This document shows positions 40,701 through 53,375 of a stretch of 64,000 nucleotides of DNA, piece after piece (the first letter of the stretch is position 1; each line of letters opens with the position of its first letter). The notes beneath the pieces were generated by a model, which did not search any database, was not told where the DNA came from, and saw nothing but the letters and a program-made list of their open reading frames with translations. The translations under genes were made by a program, and so were the position numbers. Source of the stretch: Gaeumannomyces sp. JS-464 (taxonomy: Eukaryota; Ascomycota; Sordariomycetes; Magnaporthales; Magnaporthaceae); the NCBI GenBank assembly GCA_002197995.1, contig NGZR01000011.1:23802-87801 (forward strand), written 5' to 3'.

Positions 40701-42957
40701 ACTGACGTACGTACTGACCACTTACTTACACTTTACTTTGTACTGTACTACACTACGCTACTTTTACTTTTTACGCTACTACACACTTTACTTTTTGCTC
40801 CTCACTACACTCCTACACACACACTTGACACTACGGGACACACTCACACTACACTACACTTGGGACTACACACCTACTCACACACTTCCGGGACACCGCC
40901 TTACACACGACTTCTGACTACCCACACGCACACTACTTTGACACACACACTACTGACGTGGCTGACACCTACACTTACCACGGTACTGGTACACCACACT
41001 TCACGACACTACTACTACCGACACACGTTTACACTACGGTACACTCGCGGACTCTACACGTCACGTACTTACTACTACACTTACTACACTACCTGTACAC
41101 ACACGACGCACACCGACGTACACACTGGTACGTTGCACTTACGACTACACTTACACTACGACACACACTACTACACTTTACACTGTTACACACACTGTAC
41201 CTCTACGTGGGCTTCGACACACGACACGTTACTCACACACTCACACACTCCCTTCTACACCTCTACTACACACTTTACACTACACGACACACTTTACTCT
41301 ACCGCTACGACACTCTACACACTTACGACTCCTTCACTACTGTACACCTGGACTTTACCACGACTGGTGACACGGTTCTTTTACTACTTACACCTACTAC
41401 ACTTACACGGACTACTACACACTACCACACACACACGGTTGACCGTGTTGCGTGTACGACTTTGTACACTACACGTTTACCACTACACACACACGACTTT
41501 ACACTACTTACTTACACACTACACGACTTACACACGACTTTTTTACACTACCTGGTACACTGTTTTTTACCACCGGGTACACACGACTGCTTCACCACAC
41601 TACCCGTGTACGACACTCCTTACACACACGGTTTACGACACACTTACTACACTTACACCCACTTTTGACTACACACTACTCCCTTACACACACCACACGA
41701 CACCACCACACTTGACTTACTACTTTTACTTTACACACTTACGCTTACTACACTTTACACTTACACACACTACACACACACACCACTACCTACCGACACA
41801 CGACTGGTTTACTTACACACACCTTGTTGCTTTACACACGGCGGGTACTGACACTACACACGGTTTACACACACTGACACTTACTTACACTTGCTTTTCC
41901 TACACTACTTGTTCCTACTCTTACACTACCCTGACACTTTCTTTACACACTACACACACTACTACGACACGCTTTTGACTTACACCACGGGTTTACCACG
42001 ACTGCTGACACGGTTGTTTTACGCGTTGTACGTACTTTACACACACACTACACGACCACTCTACACACTACCGGACGACACTCGGTACACACACTTACAC
42101 GTTTACTTTTACACCTCACACACGTACTTACGACGACTGACACTACTTACACTTACACACACGTTTACACTTGACACTACTTTACGGACTGTGGTTACTA
42201 CCACACGTTACGACTGACTACGACGGACACCACACTTACACTTTTACACACGTACTCTACACTTTTTCTGCACTACACACACGACTACTCACTTACTTCC
42301 ACTTTTTCACACTACACACTACTTGTTTACACACTGGTACACTACACTTTTTACGACTTTCGCACGACTTTTACGTACACACGTTGTACTCACTTACACT
42401 GGACTGCTTCGCACTACACACACACACTTTACACCTCACACGACGGACTTACGACTGACACACTACACACACACACTCCGTGACTACACACTGACACTAC
42501 CACACACTACGACACACCACACTACGTTTACACACTTACCTACACGGTCACTTACTTACTTTACTACGGTACTGGACACACTTTGACTTCACACACCGTA
42601 CTCACACGACACACACACTACGTACTACTTTGACGTGTGGTTTTCACCACGCTTTTTGGGTCACACACCACGACACCTCACACTTTGGACGTACACACAC
42701 TTCTTTACTACTTTGCTTTGGTTTACTTTACTTACTTACGACTCTACGACACACTTTTTACACCACTTCCCTTTTGCTGTTACGTGACACTACTACTACA
42801 CTACTGTACTGGACCTACTTACGTTACCTTTACGGTTTTACTACGTTACTTACTTACCTACTACGGACTTTACTACTACTGACACTTACGGTACACACGT
42901 GCACCTACACACACACTACGACTACGTACGACCACACACCACTTGTTTTACCTACAC
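40701..42957 (+). CDS. nad3: NADH dehydrogenase subunit 3, one group I intron
   Basis: Complex I membrane subunit. Exon 1, 40701-40814, decodes MSSMTLLIYFVCIIAILFL, then AINLFLAPHNP. Exon 2, 42599-42957, decodes YQEKYSIFECGFHSFLGQNR, TQFGVKFFIFALVYLLLDLE, IFLTLPFAVSEYIN and GFIYELGK, ending DSRQTLFY and TAA. Length and order agree with fungal nad3. The intron sits directly after HNP, with exon 1 ending in T and the intron ending in G. It follows nad2 on the same strand, a common fungal pairing. Minor homopolymer slips are present. Confidence 0.92.
40815..42598 (+). mobile_element. nad3 group I intron with LAGLIDADG gene
   Basis: Core at 40870-41065 (CTTCCGGGAACGCC, GTGGCTGAACTAATTAC, GTAATCGCGGACTCTAA). 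LAGLIDADG motifs: VTGFTDGEGSFI near 41345-41400 and LTGFTDAEGCFS near 41982-42025. Same core-then-gene architecture as nad2 introns 1-3, suggesting one intron family has spread through nad2 and nad3. Confidence 0.85.
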
Positions 42958-44210
42958 ACACTACACACTGCACACGTTACTACTTACCACGACACTCTTT
43001 ACACACTACACGACTTACCACACACACTTACTACACACACACTTTACTTCACTTGACACGTTTTCTACGTTCTGCTGCTTGCTACCGTACGTACGGCTTA
43101 CTTTCTGCTGCTTACGACACGTACTGCACGCGCTGCTGCGCACCACACACGGGTCACGACACGCACACACCTACCGTACCTACCTACACTACCGTACCGA
43201 CACGTACCTACCTACCTACCTTACTTTCACTACGTACGTACGTACGGCTGCTTTGCACTACGCGGACGCTACCTACCTACCCACCGACACGTACCTGCAC
43301 TACCGACACGTACCGACACGTACCGACACGTACCGCACCACGGACTGCTTACCTTCGTACGCACGACACACACACACACTTTTTTTTACCTCACCTACAC
43401 TGACTTACTTACACACACTACACTTACACGTGACGACCGACACTTGACACGACACTACTTTACTCTCACTTTTCTTCTACGGACGACACACACTTGTTGG
43501 GGGGTTACCTACCACTGTACGACACTTGACCTTACACTTCGTTGCTACCGCACGCACACGCTACCACACCTGCGACTTACCACACGACACGCTGTACGGA
43601 CGACCGTTGTTGCTGGTCACTGGTACCACGACGCACGCACGACACGACACCGCTACCTACACACACACGTACACACACACCTTACTACACTTCTCACGAC
43701 TCGACTGTGCTTACCTTCTTACTTTCACTACGTACGTACCGACACGTACCTACCTACCTACTTACACTACCGTACCTACCTACACTACCGTACCTACCTA
43801 CACTACCGTACCTACCGTACGCGACACGCTACCTACCTACAGCTACTCCGTGCTACCGCTGCTACCGCTGCTACCTACACACTACCGCTGCTACCGCTGC
43901 TACCTACACACCGCACCTACCTACTGACTACCACCCCTTTGGGTACGCTACCGCTACTCCGTACCCCTTTGGGTACGTACGTACGGACTACTGGACTACC
44001 ACACGACACGTACGCGTACCTTCGTACTGACACGTACACCACCACCACCACTACTACACTTTACACACTTCTTACGACTTACACCACGGTTTACACACTA
44101 CACTTTACACTTACTACACACACACACACTACACACTACACTACTTGACACTACGCACTACACTGACTACACGGACTTACTACTACTACTTGTACTTACA
44201 CACTACACAC
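42958..44210. repeat. Intergenic region with large dispersed-repeat field
   Basis: No gene recognised. From 43060 to 44030 it is built of decoded CTACTAATACGTA units (43740-43820), tandem GCTACGCTGCTACTAC-like units (43850-43915) and two ACCCTTTGGGTA palindromes (43933 and 43962), plus CTTCGTA units. It reappears in inverse orientation at 50250-51180. Confidence 0.7.
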
Positions 44211-45140
44211 ACTGACTACCACACGCTGCACACGACACTCACTACGGTACCACGGTTTACGCTACCTACCTGGTTTGACTTGGGGCACGGACGTACGGAC
44301 ACTTGGACGTGGTACTTCGGGGCACTTACACTACTTACGGTGTGGCTACGACACACTCCACTCTTTACACGACGGTCACACTACTTTTCGTACTGCTACT
44401 ACTTGGGACTTTGCCTTTACGTGACGGCTACCTGGTTTACTTCGCTTTACACTGACTCCACACACGGTCTTACGGACACCCTACTTACGGTTGTTTACAC
44501 ACGTCTACGACTGACACCTCTACGGCTACGTGACGTCTGTACTTTACTTGACGCACACCACGACACTACCACGACTACGACGACTTTTCACACTTGCGGG
44601 ACACACCTCCTACGACTCTTTCACACCTACACGTACACGTACTGGTACACTACACCTTACTGGCACCACGGTACACTGACCTCGTGGTACTACGTACACA
44701 CACTCGACACGACTACTACCACTGACACACTTACACACTGGACTACACTCCGCACGCCACACGCTCTTACGTGTTACACACTACACCCCTGACGACGTGC
44801 ACGTTCACACCGACCTACACTGTACACACTCGGCTTTTACTTTACACTACTACACTTACGCTTACACGACTACTACGTCTACACCCTACGTACTGACACA
44901 CACTACCACCCTACGACACACTACACGGTACTACACACCCTTACGGGTTACACCGACACTTTTACCTTTACACTACTCTACACTTGGTACGTACGGTACT
45001 TACACACACACACACTACACGTTACGGGACACACGACTCACCCTACTGTCTCACTTCGTGACACTACCGACACTTACACGACGACCTACACACGACTCCT
45101 TGCTTGGGCACTTTTTACCTTTTACTACCGTTGCTTACAC
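44211..45140 (+). CDS. atp9: ATP synthase subunit c (atp9), one group I intron
   Basis: Proteolipid ring subunit of mitochondrial ATP synthase. Exon 1 (44211-44457) decodes MIQAAK, then GTGLATTGLIGAGVGIGVVF, GALILGVARNPSLRGQ, FSYAILGFAFSEATGLFALM. Exon 2 (45107-45140) decodes AFLLLYVA and TAA. The essential acidic residue is the E of FSEATG. One base appears inserted near codon 8. Exon joining across ATGAT/GGCATT restores MMAFLLLYVA, the standard C-terminus. Confidence 0.93.
44458..45106 (+). mobile_element. atp9 group I intron, no gene inside
   Basis: Core elements: GCGGGAAACTCCTAGA near 44600, AATGATCGTGGTATAG near 44672, ATCCGCAGCCAAGC near 44748, GTTCAACGACTA near 44801 and AAGATATAGTCT near 44867. 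About 500 nt when decoded, too short for an endonuclease. Its core resembles the rnl introns (4370, 8035, 10207) rather than those of nad2/nad3. Confidence 0.8.
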
Positions 45141-45379
45141 TTTTACTCACTACTACTTGACTACACACACTTCTACCCTACTCTTTCTACTACACACTTG
45201 CCCTGTCTTGTCTACCCCCTTTACCACTACCTTCGTACCTGACGTACGCTTCGCTACCTGACTACACTACACACGGGCACCCCCGGTTTACACACACACA
45301 CTACTCTTGTCTTACGACGGCGACGGTTCTACCACACCTACACACTACACGACCGTACACTTACCACGCTCGGACTGCT

Positions 45380-46010
45380 TGTTCACGACTACACTACACA
45401 CACACACACACACTTCGACGTTTTTGACTGTTACACGACGTACACTACCACACCTACCTGTCTACTTTGTCACGTCACACTACACGGCTGCACTCTACAC
45501 TCTTACACGACTTGACTGTCACACACTCTTACACTCGTCACTACTTGTACTCTACACACACGTCTACTTACGGGTTACGACTACCACTTACTACTACACG
45601 GACTCACGTACCTTACACTCACCGGTTGACACTTACCCTACACACTCTCCTACACACTTACTCACGACTTCTACCCGGACTCTGGTGCTTTACACCACCA
45701 CTACTACGACTTTACACACTACCTTTACACCACTTACACACACACACACTACTACTGCTTACTTACTCCTGACTACACACACACACCCGTGGCTTACTGT
45801 TTTTGACTACGTACTTGTACGACTGCTTGCCGGACCACTTACACCTCCTACGTACGGTGTACACTACACACTTTACCACGACTTCTCACACTTACACACA
45901 CACACTACACACACACTGTACCACGCACTACTACCTTCGTGTTACTACACTACACACGGACGTACTTACACCTACACACCACGACGTCACGGTACACACT
46001 TTTTTCTGTT
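45380..46010 (+). CDS. IENR-type (helix-turn-helix repeat) segment upstream of LAGLIDADG_2 gene
   Basis: Decoded runs IRVFDVKSNTTTVYFVSQ, AASNLKIDVKSLNR, SKSLLGLDTLYK, then TVAYVFDSIVDACRTLTP resemble intron-endonuclease DNA-binding repeats, which alternate a short beta strand and a helix. No GIY motif was found upstream. It may be the N-terminal extension of the following gene or the tail of a decayed GIY-YIG gene. Confidence 0.45.
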
Positions 46011-46870
46011 TACACACACTCCGGGGTTTTCACGCTTGTTTACGACTTTACGTGGTTTGGGGTGACACACTTTGTACCACGTACCGGTGGGACTCTACGA
46101 CTTTACCCCGACGACGGACGCGTACGTACTGACTACACCACACACGTTACCCTACGCTACTCACGTTTACGTACTTACTTACTACGGGGTCACTTTTACT
46201 CTGACCGGACGGTTTTGCTACCTTCACGTACCGTACGTACACTACACTTACTTTTTACCGGTTTACACACCACGTCTTTACGACTACACACTCTGGGTAC
46301 TGTACTGGTTTGTTTTTTCTTACTTTACGCTCACCTACTTGTTCTACGCTTACCCTTACTTTACGTTACGACGGACACACACACGACTGGTACACGGACA
46401 CACCTACACGCTTTACGACACTTTTACTACCTACGACGCCTTACCCACTGTACTTACCTGACACACTGTACTTTTCTGTTTTACTTCTGGCGGTGTACAC
46501 ACACACGCCTTCCACTCTACACTACTTTACCGACACCTTTACACCTCCTGTACGCTTTACGCCCACTTTTACTACACTGGGTGACCGGTTCTGCACACGA
46601 CGACTTACCGGTTTGACCTCTTTGTACCTGACCTGTTTTTCTACTCTCACGACTGTACGTTACGACCTACACTACACTGTTTACACTTACTTCGTTACCG
46701 GTTTACACCCTGTACCTTTACCACACACGACACACTTACGACGACACCCACTACTCGTACTTTACTACTTACGACTCTACGTACGCACTGCCTTTACCTT
46801 ACGACTCCACTTGTACACCCTACTACTGCACTTCTTCTACTGTTGTACTACACACCTACGGTACACACGT
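46010..46870 (+). CDS. LAGLIDADG_2-family intron endonuclease/maturase
   Basis: Decoded protein: PGFSACLDLVVWGENLY, FTREERSMIT, YQFSIIIGVILSDGRFA (first motif, near 46160-46215), IMGDGSAKRDYGLTL (second motif, near 46570-46615), CTDCFSISDVVRL, RYGLTLYF, KPYRIYIRSSSMPLL, RSIVTYMHSSMLYKL, stop near 46870. This is the classic LAGLIDADG_2 layout with its conserved C-terminal MHSSMLYKL. Group I core text (GTTCAACGACTAG at 47178) follows. The host exon was not identified; the gene starts after atp9. Confidence 0.78.
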
Positions 46871-47178
46871 GTACGCCGTACGCTCGTACCTACCACACAC
46901 ACTGTACACTACTTACACACACCTTACACACACACTACGTGCTTCGCACGACACTACTGACGGGTGGGTTACGTGCACTGCACGGGTACTCACACACACA
47001 CACCCACGACACGCTACCTGGGTTACACGCACACACACTACGCTCACGTACTACACACGGACGGTACACACTTGCCACACACACGTACCCTACGTGTTTA
47101 CACCACTGTTACACTTTGCACGCTACACGTTTACACTACTACTACCACTACACACACTACTACTACTTACACACACTG

Positions 47179-47231
47179 TTCACACCGACCTACGTACACG
47201 ACGTACACGTACACACACACTACACTGCGCT
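47179..47231. other. Centre of the fold-back (about 38 nt decoded, unpaired)
   Basis: Decoded spacer starts TTCAACGACTAGTAAGAG and ends TAATGCGCT. It lies inside group I core sequence, not at a natural boundary such as a gene end or hairpin. To its left GCAGCTAA...ACATAAAATAT reads rightwards; to its right the reverse complement appears. Confidence 0.8.
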
Positions 47232-47514
47232 CACTGTTACACTACACTACTTTTACTGTACACTACTTACACACACTTACGCTGCACACTTACCACTGTT
47301 ACACCACCTACGGTACCTTTTTGGCACACTTTACCTCTTTACTACCTGACGCTACTTTGCTGCTTACACCCCACGTACGCTTCTGGTTTCTTTGACTACC
47401 CTGCACTGCACCTACACCCCACCCCTCACTACTTCTGCGACACGCTACCACTTTTTACGTTTTACACTACTTACACTTTTGTACGTACCGACCTACGGCT
47501 ACCACCTTTACTAC

Positions 47515-48400
47515 GTTTACTACACACACACTACGACACGACACTGCACTACTACCGGTGTTACCACACTGGACTCTACACGTACACACGGCACTGCTAC
47601 CTACGACTCTACACTACTACACACTACCGACTACTTGGTTCTCTACACTTTCTTTTGTACACACGTACCACGGTTACACACCCGTACACGACACTACACT
47701 TACACACACCACTTTACTTACGTCTACACCTACCACTCTGACGACTACGACACACACCACGTCACGTACCACACGACGTCACACACCGTACATCTCTTGC
47801 ACGACCCGTCACCCACTTACACACACTGGCTACACAACGCTACCACGGACGTTACACACACGTTCGTACACTACTTACGACTGGACACGGCTTTTTACAC
47901 CGCCACGACACTACACCACCACGACACACTACCACTTTCACGTACACTACCACTGGTACAGGCTCTACGTACACACACAATTCTACAACGCTTTACGTTT
48001 CCTTACCACGTCTTTTTCCTCTACACCTACACACTACACGGTACACGCTACGACACCACACTACGTGACGCTACACTACGACACACACACACACCCACTA
48101 CCACTACCCCACGACTTTACTCTAACACGACACCTGTTACACACCGTACACAACACTACACTACTTACCTACCGTACCTGACACGTGCACACACACCTCC
48201 GTCACGACTACACACTGACCCCCTACTACACTACACTACCTACACACCTGACTACGCTACGGTACACCTTTGTTACTCACTACCTACCCTCCTCCTCGGT
48301 ACACATCTACGACTCCCACCCGTACCTGTACCACACACTTTCACCCCACACACCACCTACACTCTACACCACACGCTGACACACACCCCGGACTTTTTAC
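47515..48400 (-). CDS. Second copy of LAGLIDADG_2 endonuclease gene
   Basis: Reverse complement of the 46010-46870 gene. AAGAATGCATATA with ACAATGGATCT at 47525-47580 is the MHSS/RSI end, and TCTAACTACATCTGAGATAG at 47720-47755 is the ISDVVRL segment. The IENR-like part follows to about 49000. Not an independent gene if the fold-back is an artefact. Confidence 0.75.
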
Positions 48401-49220
48401 ACACCACGACACACACTTTACCCGACCTTGTTTTACGTTACACTGACCTCCTTTACTTTACTACACCACCGACACGTACTACTGCTGTACCACTTTTTAC
48501 TACTTTTACACTTGACGACTCTGTACACTTTACTTACCACCCTACCTACGGAGTTACACTGTCCGGCACACGCACTCTACCACACTACCTACTCACACAC
48601 ACCACTACACGCCACCGGTTTTTTACTCACGGACTACACTACGCACTATACTTTGTTTACACTGTTACACACGTACTTTACACTCTACACTACTGTGTTA
48701 ACACGCACCCACGACTCCGGTACACCTGACTACACTTTACGGACGACTTTACGGTACTTCAACCGTGACTTACACGTACCTGACTCCTTACTACTACTGA
48801 CTCTACACCCTACACTACGACTTTTACACTACACACTACTGACCGACTTACACGACTTTGACCATCACACTCTTACACGACTTACGACTGCACGCCTTAC
48901 TGACCTGACCACACCTACGACCACGTACGTTGTACTTACCTCTTACACTCACACACACCTCGACACTTTTTTTTTACTTACCTGACACCACACGCACTCC
49001 GACGCTGTACATACCGTCTTACTACTTTGTTGTACGACACCCTCGCCTCTACACGACCACAACTACTTTTTTTACACCCGGGTGCCCTTTACTTACTCAC
49101 TACCGACACGCTACCTCACTTACCGACACGTACGTACACACGGGGTAGACCACACCACGGGCACACTTTACTACACACGACTACGGTACGACACTTTTAC
49201 TCACACTACTACACACACAC

Positions 49221-50107
49221 TTACGCACGTATAACACACACACACACACTGCCCACACGCACGGACTCTTTACGTCTCTTACACTTCGTACTTCACCGAC
49301 ACTGACGACACTACGGTGACTCTTTCCCTACACCTTACTTTTTTTTTACACTACCCTACCTACCCACACTTACGATACTTAACGTACACACACTTCGTTA
49401 CACCCTACACGGTTTACTACCCTTACTTTCTACGGTTACGTACTTTTCACTACCTACGGTTACGACCTACTATCTTACACGCTACTTACTACACTTACAC
49501 TACACACGCCGACTTTACCACTTTACGTCGTTGACACCTGCACCTCTCACGGTTACTTTACACCACCTACACACGCTTGGCTGCGGACTTACTCCACTTT
49601 ACACTTTCACTGTACTACTCTTTCGACTTTACCTACTACCCACCGACGTCACTTACCCTGTGCCACTACACGTTACTGTTACCCACTACCTTACTTACGT
49701 TGACACACTCTTTACGGACGTTTCCCGCACATTGACACACTCTCGCTACTCTGTACTTCTGTTGCTCACACTAACACTACCACGACCTCACTACGCCTAC
49801 GACGTTCACTCTACGACCTTACACACCACACCCTACACTACACGGTTCCTACACGACCCTTTGGACTCACTTACACGCGACACACACACCACGTACGCCT
49901 CACCTACACACGGCACACTCCCACACTACGCACTACCGACACACACTACGTTGACCCTCTTACACACTGGACTTTCTACGCCACCACCCTACTACTTACA
50001 CTGCCCCGACACTACCCACCTCCACTTCCTACCTCCTGCCCCACACTCACACACCACGACGTACGCTACACCTGTACCTACTGACTTCTTGCACGCTTGT
50101 ACTCACT
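49221..50107 (-). CDS. atp9: Second copy of atp9
   Basis: Minus-strand exons: 49866-50107 (start at 50107) and 49221-49253 (stop TTA at 49221). GCCCCGAATACCACTCC near 50005 is the reverse complement of the GIGVVFGA region. The intron between them copies 44458-45106. Same indel near the N-terminus as in the left arm, plus extra homopolymer slips. Confidence 0.85.
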
Positions 50108-50249
50108 TTTTACTTTTACACACCACACACTACTACTACACTCCTTACTCACTTACTGCTACTCACACTACTTACTTTTACGTTTTTTACTACACTTACA
50201 CTTACTTACACACCCTGTTACACTCTACACACACTTTACACTACTACAC

Positions 50250-51180
50250 TTGTGCTTACCTTCACTACCGACACGTACCGCTTACCTTCTGTACTCCACT
50301 ACTCCTACCTACCTACCCCACACGGGTACCGGACTACGCGTACGCTACCCACACACGGTGCGTACTTACGTACGTGCGTACTTACGTACGCACGCGTAGC
50401 ACGCGTACTTACGTACGCACGCGTACGCACGCGTACGCACCGGACTACGCGTACTTACGTACGCTTCGCTACCGTACGTACCGTACTTACGTACGTACCG
50501 TACTTACGTACGTACCGTACTTACTACGTACGTACGTACTTCGTACTACCTACTGACACACTACACGAACTACACGCACCACTCGACTCTGACGACTTAC
50601 TACACGTTTTTACCTTTTTACGTACGCGTTCTTCTGCTGCTCTGTACCACTGACCCACGCACACCACACGTCTCCTACCACGCTTCTGTACACTCGCACG
50701 TTGTACGCTTGCTGCGTACGCACGACACTTACACGTCACACTTCTACACTGTACGTACACCCCCCACACAACTTTTCTCCTACGACACGACACACTGACG
50801 ACTACACTACTTCTTCACTTCGTCTCACCTTACACTTACTTTACACTACACTCACTTACGTGACGTACACACACACACACTTTTTTTCTGCTACCGACAC
50901 GTACACATCCTGTGCGTACCTTCGTACCTTCGTACTTCGTACTGCACGTACTTCGTGGTACGTACGTACGCTCCGCTACTGCACACGCACGCCTACCTAC
51001 CTACCACTGACACACTACACGTACGTACGTACGTACCTTCGTACCGTACTTACGTACGTACCGTACGTGCTTCTGACCCCTTTGTGCGCACGCACGCGCT
51101 GCACTACCTCTACACGCACGCACACTACACGCCTACCTACCGTACGCACACGCACGCACGACACCTACGACACACCTTCA
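50250..51180. repeat. Inverse copy of the 43060-44030 repeat field
   Basis: Decoded units such as GTACTTAGTAG, GCAGCGTAGCAC and ACCCTTTG palindromes in reverse order relative to the left arm. No gene recognised. Confidence 0.65.
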
Positions 51181-51263
51181 CACTGACACTACACACTTTT
51201 ACTACACTTTGTACACTCTTACTTTACACACACTTCTGTACACTACTACACCTTGCACTTTAC

Positions 51264-53375
51264 TTTTACGTACACTACACACTGTTTGTCTACCTACTCT
51301 ACTTTTACGTGCACTTTACCCTACACTTCACTACTACTACAACTCCTACTACGTACACTACACTACACCTACTACACACCTACACACGTACACCTACACT
51401 ACGTCCACTACTACCACTTACTTACTACTTCACCTACACACACACACACGGGACACTGTTACACTACACACTTTCTACGACTCTACACTACACTACTACA
51501 CACCACACGCACACACTACTACACGACACTTTTACCTCCACACTTGACGTTCTGTTTGACCCACACACACGCTGTGACACACACCACCACCTCACACACT
51601 ACTACCTACTACTTTTTCTTGACTACCGTTTGACACTCACACTTTCTCACTACCCTACTACACACTACACTACACTTGACCCTTACGTACACTTTACACA
51701 CCTACTTGTTTCTACTTTGTACTTCACTTTACTCACCGGACTTTTTTTTACTTTCTCTACACTCTCTTCTTGACGTTACACACTGTTTTTACTGCGACAC
51801 GCACTCCACTTACACTGACTACCACACCTACCTACTCTGCGACACTCTACACACTTTACTTACCCACTTTACACACCACTACTTTACTTGACACACACAC
51901 TGACACTACACTGACTACTTTTTACTGCTACGACACACACACTTACGACTACTTACACACACACACTTGTTCCTCTACTCACTCTACACACCTTGTACTA
52001 CACCCACCACTCCTACACTACTTCACTTACACACCTTTTACACTTACACTACTTCACTCTCTACACTACCTTTGACGTTACACACTACACACACTTACTT
52101 TACCCGACTTCTCCGTACTTTACGACTTCTTTTTACTACCTACACACCGCTACACACACACCCTTCACGCACTCTGTACACACCCTGTTACACTCACACA
52201 CACGCTTCTACTACTTTTACTTTACACACGACACTTTCACGGTACTTACACGACTACGGACACACACTACTTACGGACACACGCACTTACACTACTTCAC
52301 TTACTTTACACACCCTTTACTTCACTACCCCGCCTTTACACGCACACCACGTTTTACATACACCACTCTTTCGTACGTACTGGTTTTTACTTTTTACACT
52401 TACACACTTACACACTACACTTTACACACTACACACTACTACACTCACACTTTGTTTCTTTGTTTTACACGGGACTACTTTACTCACACACTGGTTACAC
52501 TTACTACACTTTCTACACACCTTTTACACGGACTTCTACCACCGGTACTTGTGACACTCTTTACCCGTGTACACACACACCACTTACCCACGTACTTACA
52601 CACACACTCTTTACTCTTACTTTACTACACTACTACACACTCTTTTTTACTGTACACCTTACTTACACTCTACACACACACCACCGTCACACCTGTTTTG
52701 TACTTACTTACTCCTTACACTTACGTTACTACTACACACACGACCTTCACCCACTCTGTACACACTCCACGTTACCACTACTGACGGACTCTACACTTTA
52801 CACTTCTACGCGTACGACTACACTCTTACTACACACTTTACTACGACGTTACGACACGGGACTTTTGACTTTGACTACACCTTCTTTCGACACCCCACCT
52901 ACGACGTACCACTTTTACACCACTTACACACTTACTACTTTTCTACTTACACTACTACTCTACACTGCACACCTACCCACTTTACCTCGTTGCTCTTTAC
53001 CGTACTTACTACACTTACTACTACACTACCTGACCTTACGACTCCGCGACTTACCCTACTTACACACCTTTCGTACTACTTCTGACACTTGTTACCCACT
53101 ACCCTGACGTACACTTACGTTCACGCCACCTCACTACTTTTTTCACACACTACTTGCTTGGTACTCACGACACTCTTTACACGGCGTTCCCGGACACTTG
53201 ACTACGTTTACTCCCACTTTACTTACTTGACTTTCCCACTTCACTTTTTACGGACTTACTGACGGACGCACACACTACACACACTTTACTACGCTACACA
53301 CACACACACTACGCTACTTACTACCACTACCACACATACACACACTTACACTACACTGTCACTACCTACCTCACT
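51264..53375 (-). CDS. nad3: Second copy of nad3
   Basis: Reverse complement of 40701-42957. The start codon reads CAT at 53372-53375 within AATGTCATACTACTCAT. The exon 2 text TGAGTTCTGTTTGACC with AAGCTGTGAAAACACACTC lies near 51545-51600 (the GFHSF...NRTQF region). The stop is near 51264. The intron copy carries minus-strand LAGLIDADG motifs near 52160-52200 and 52747-52775. Confidence 0.82.

Larger units (their letters stand above)
29592..47178 (+). repeat. Left arm of large inverted repeat
   Basis: This stretch reappears as reverse complement in 47232-64000. Checked anchors are nad2 exons 4, 5 and 6, both nad3 exons, both atp9 exons, the LAGLIDADG_2 gene and the text on either side of the centre. 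Written lengths differ between arms because the extra C follows A of the written strand, and A and T counts differ. Confidence 0.9.

Noticed and set aside
43060..44030. CRISPR-like array
   Set aside because: Units are contiguous short tandem or palindromic repeats without unique spacers of constant length, and no cas genes are present.
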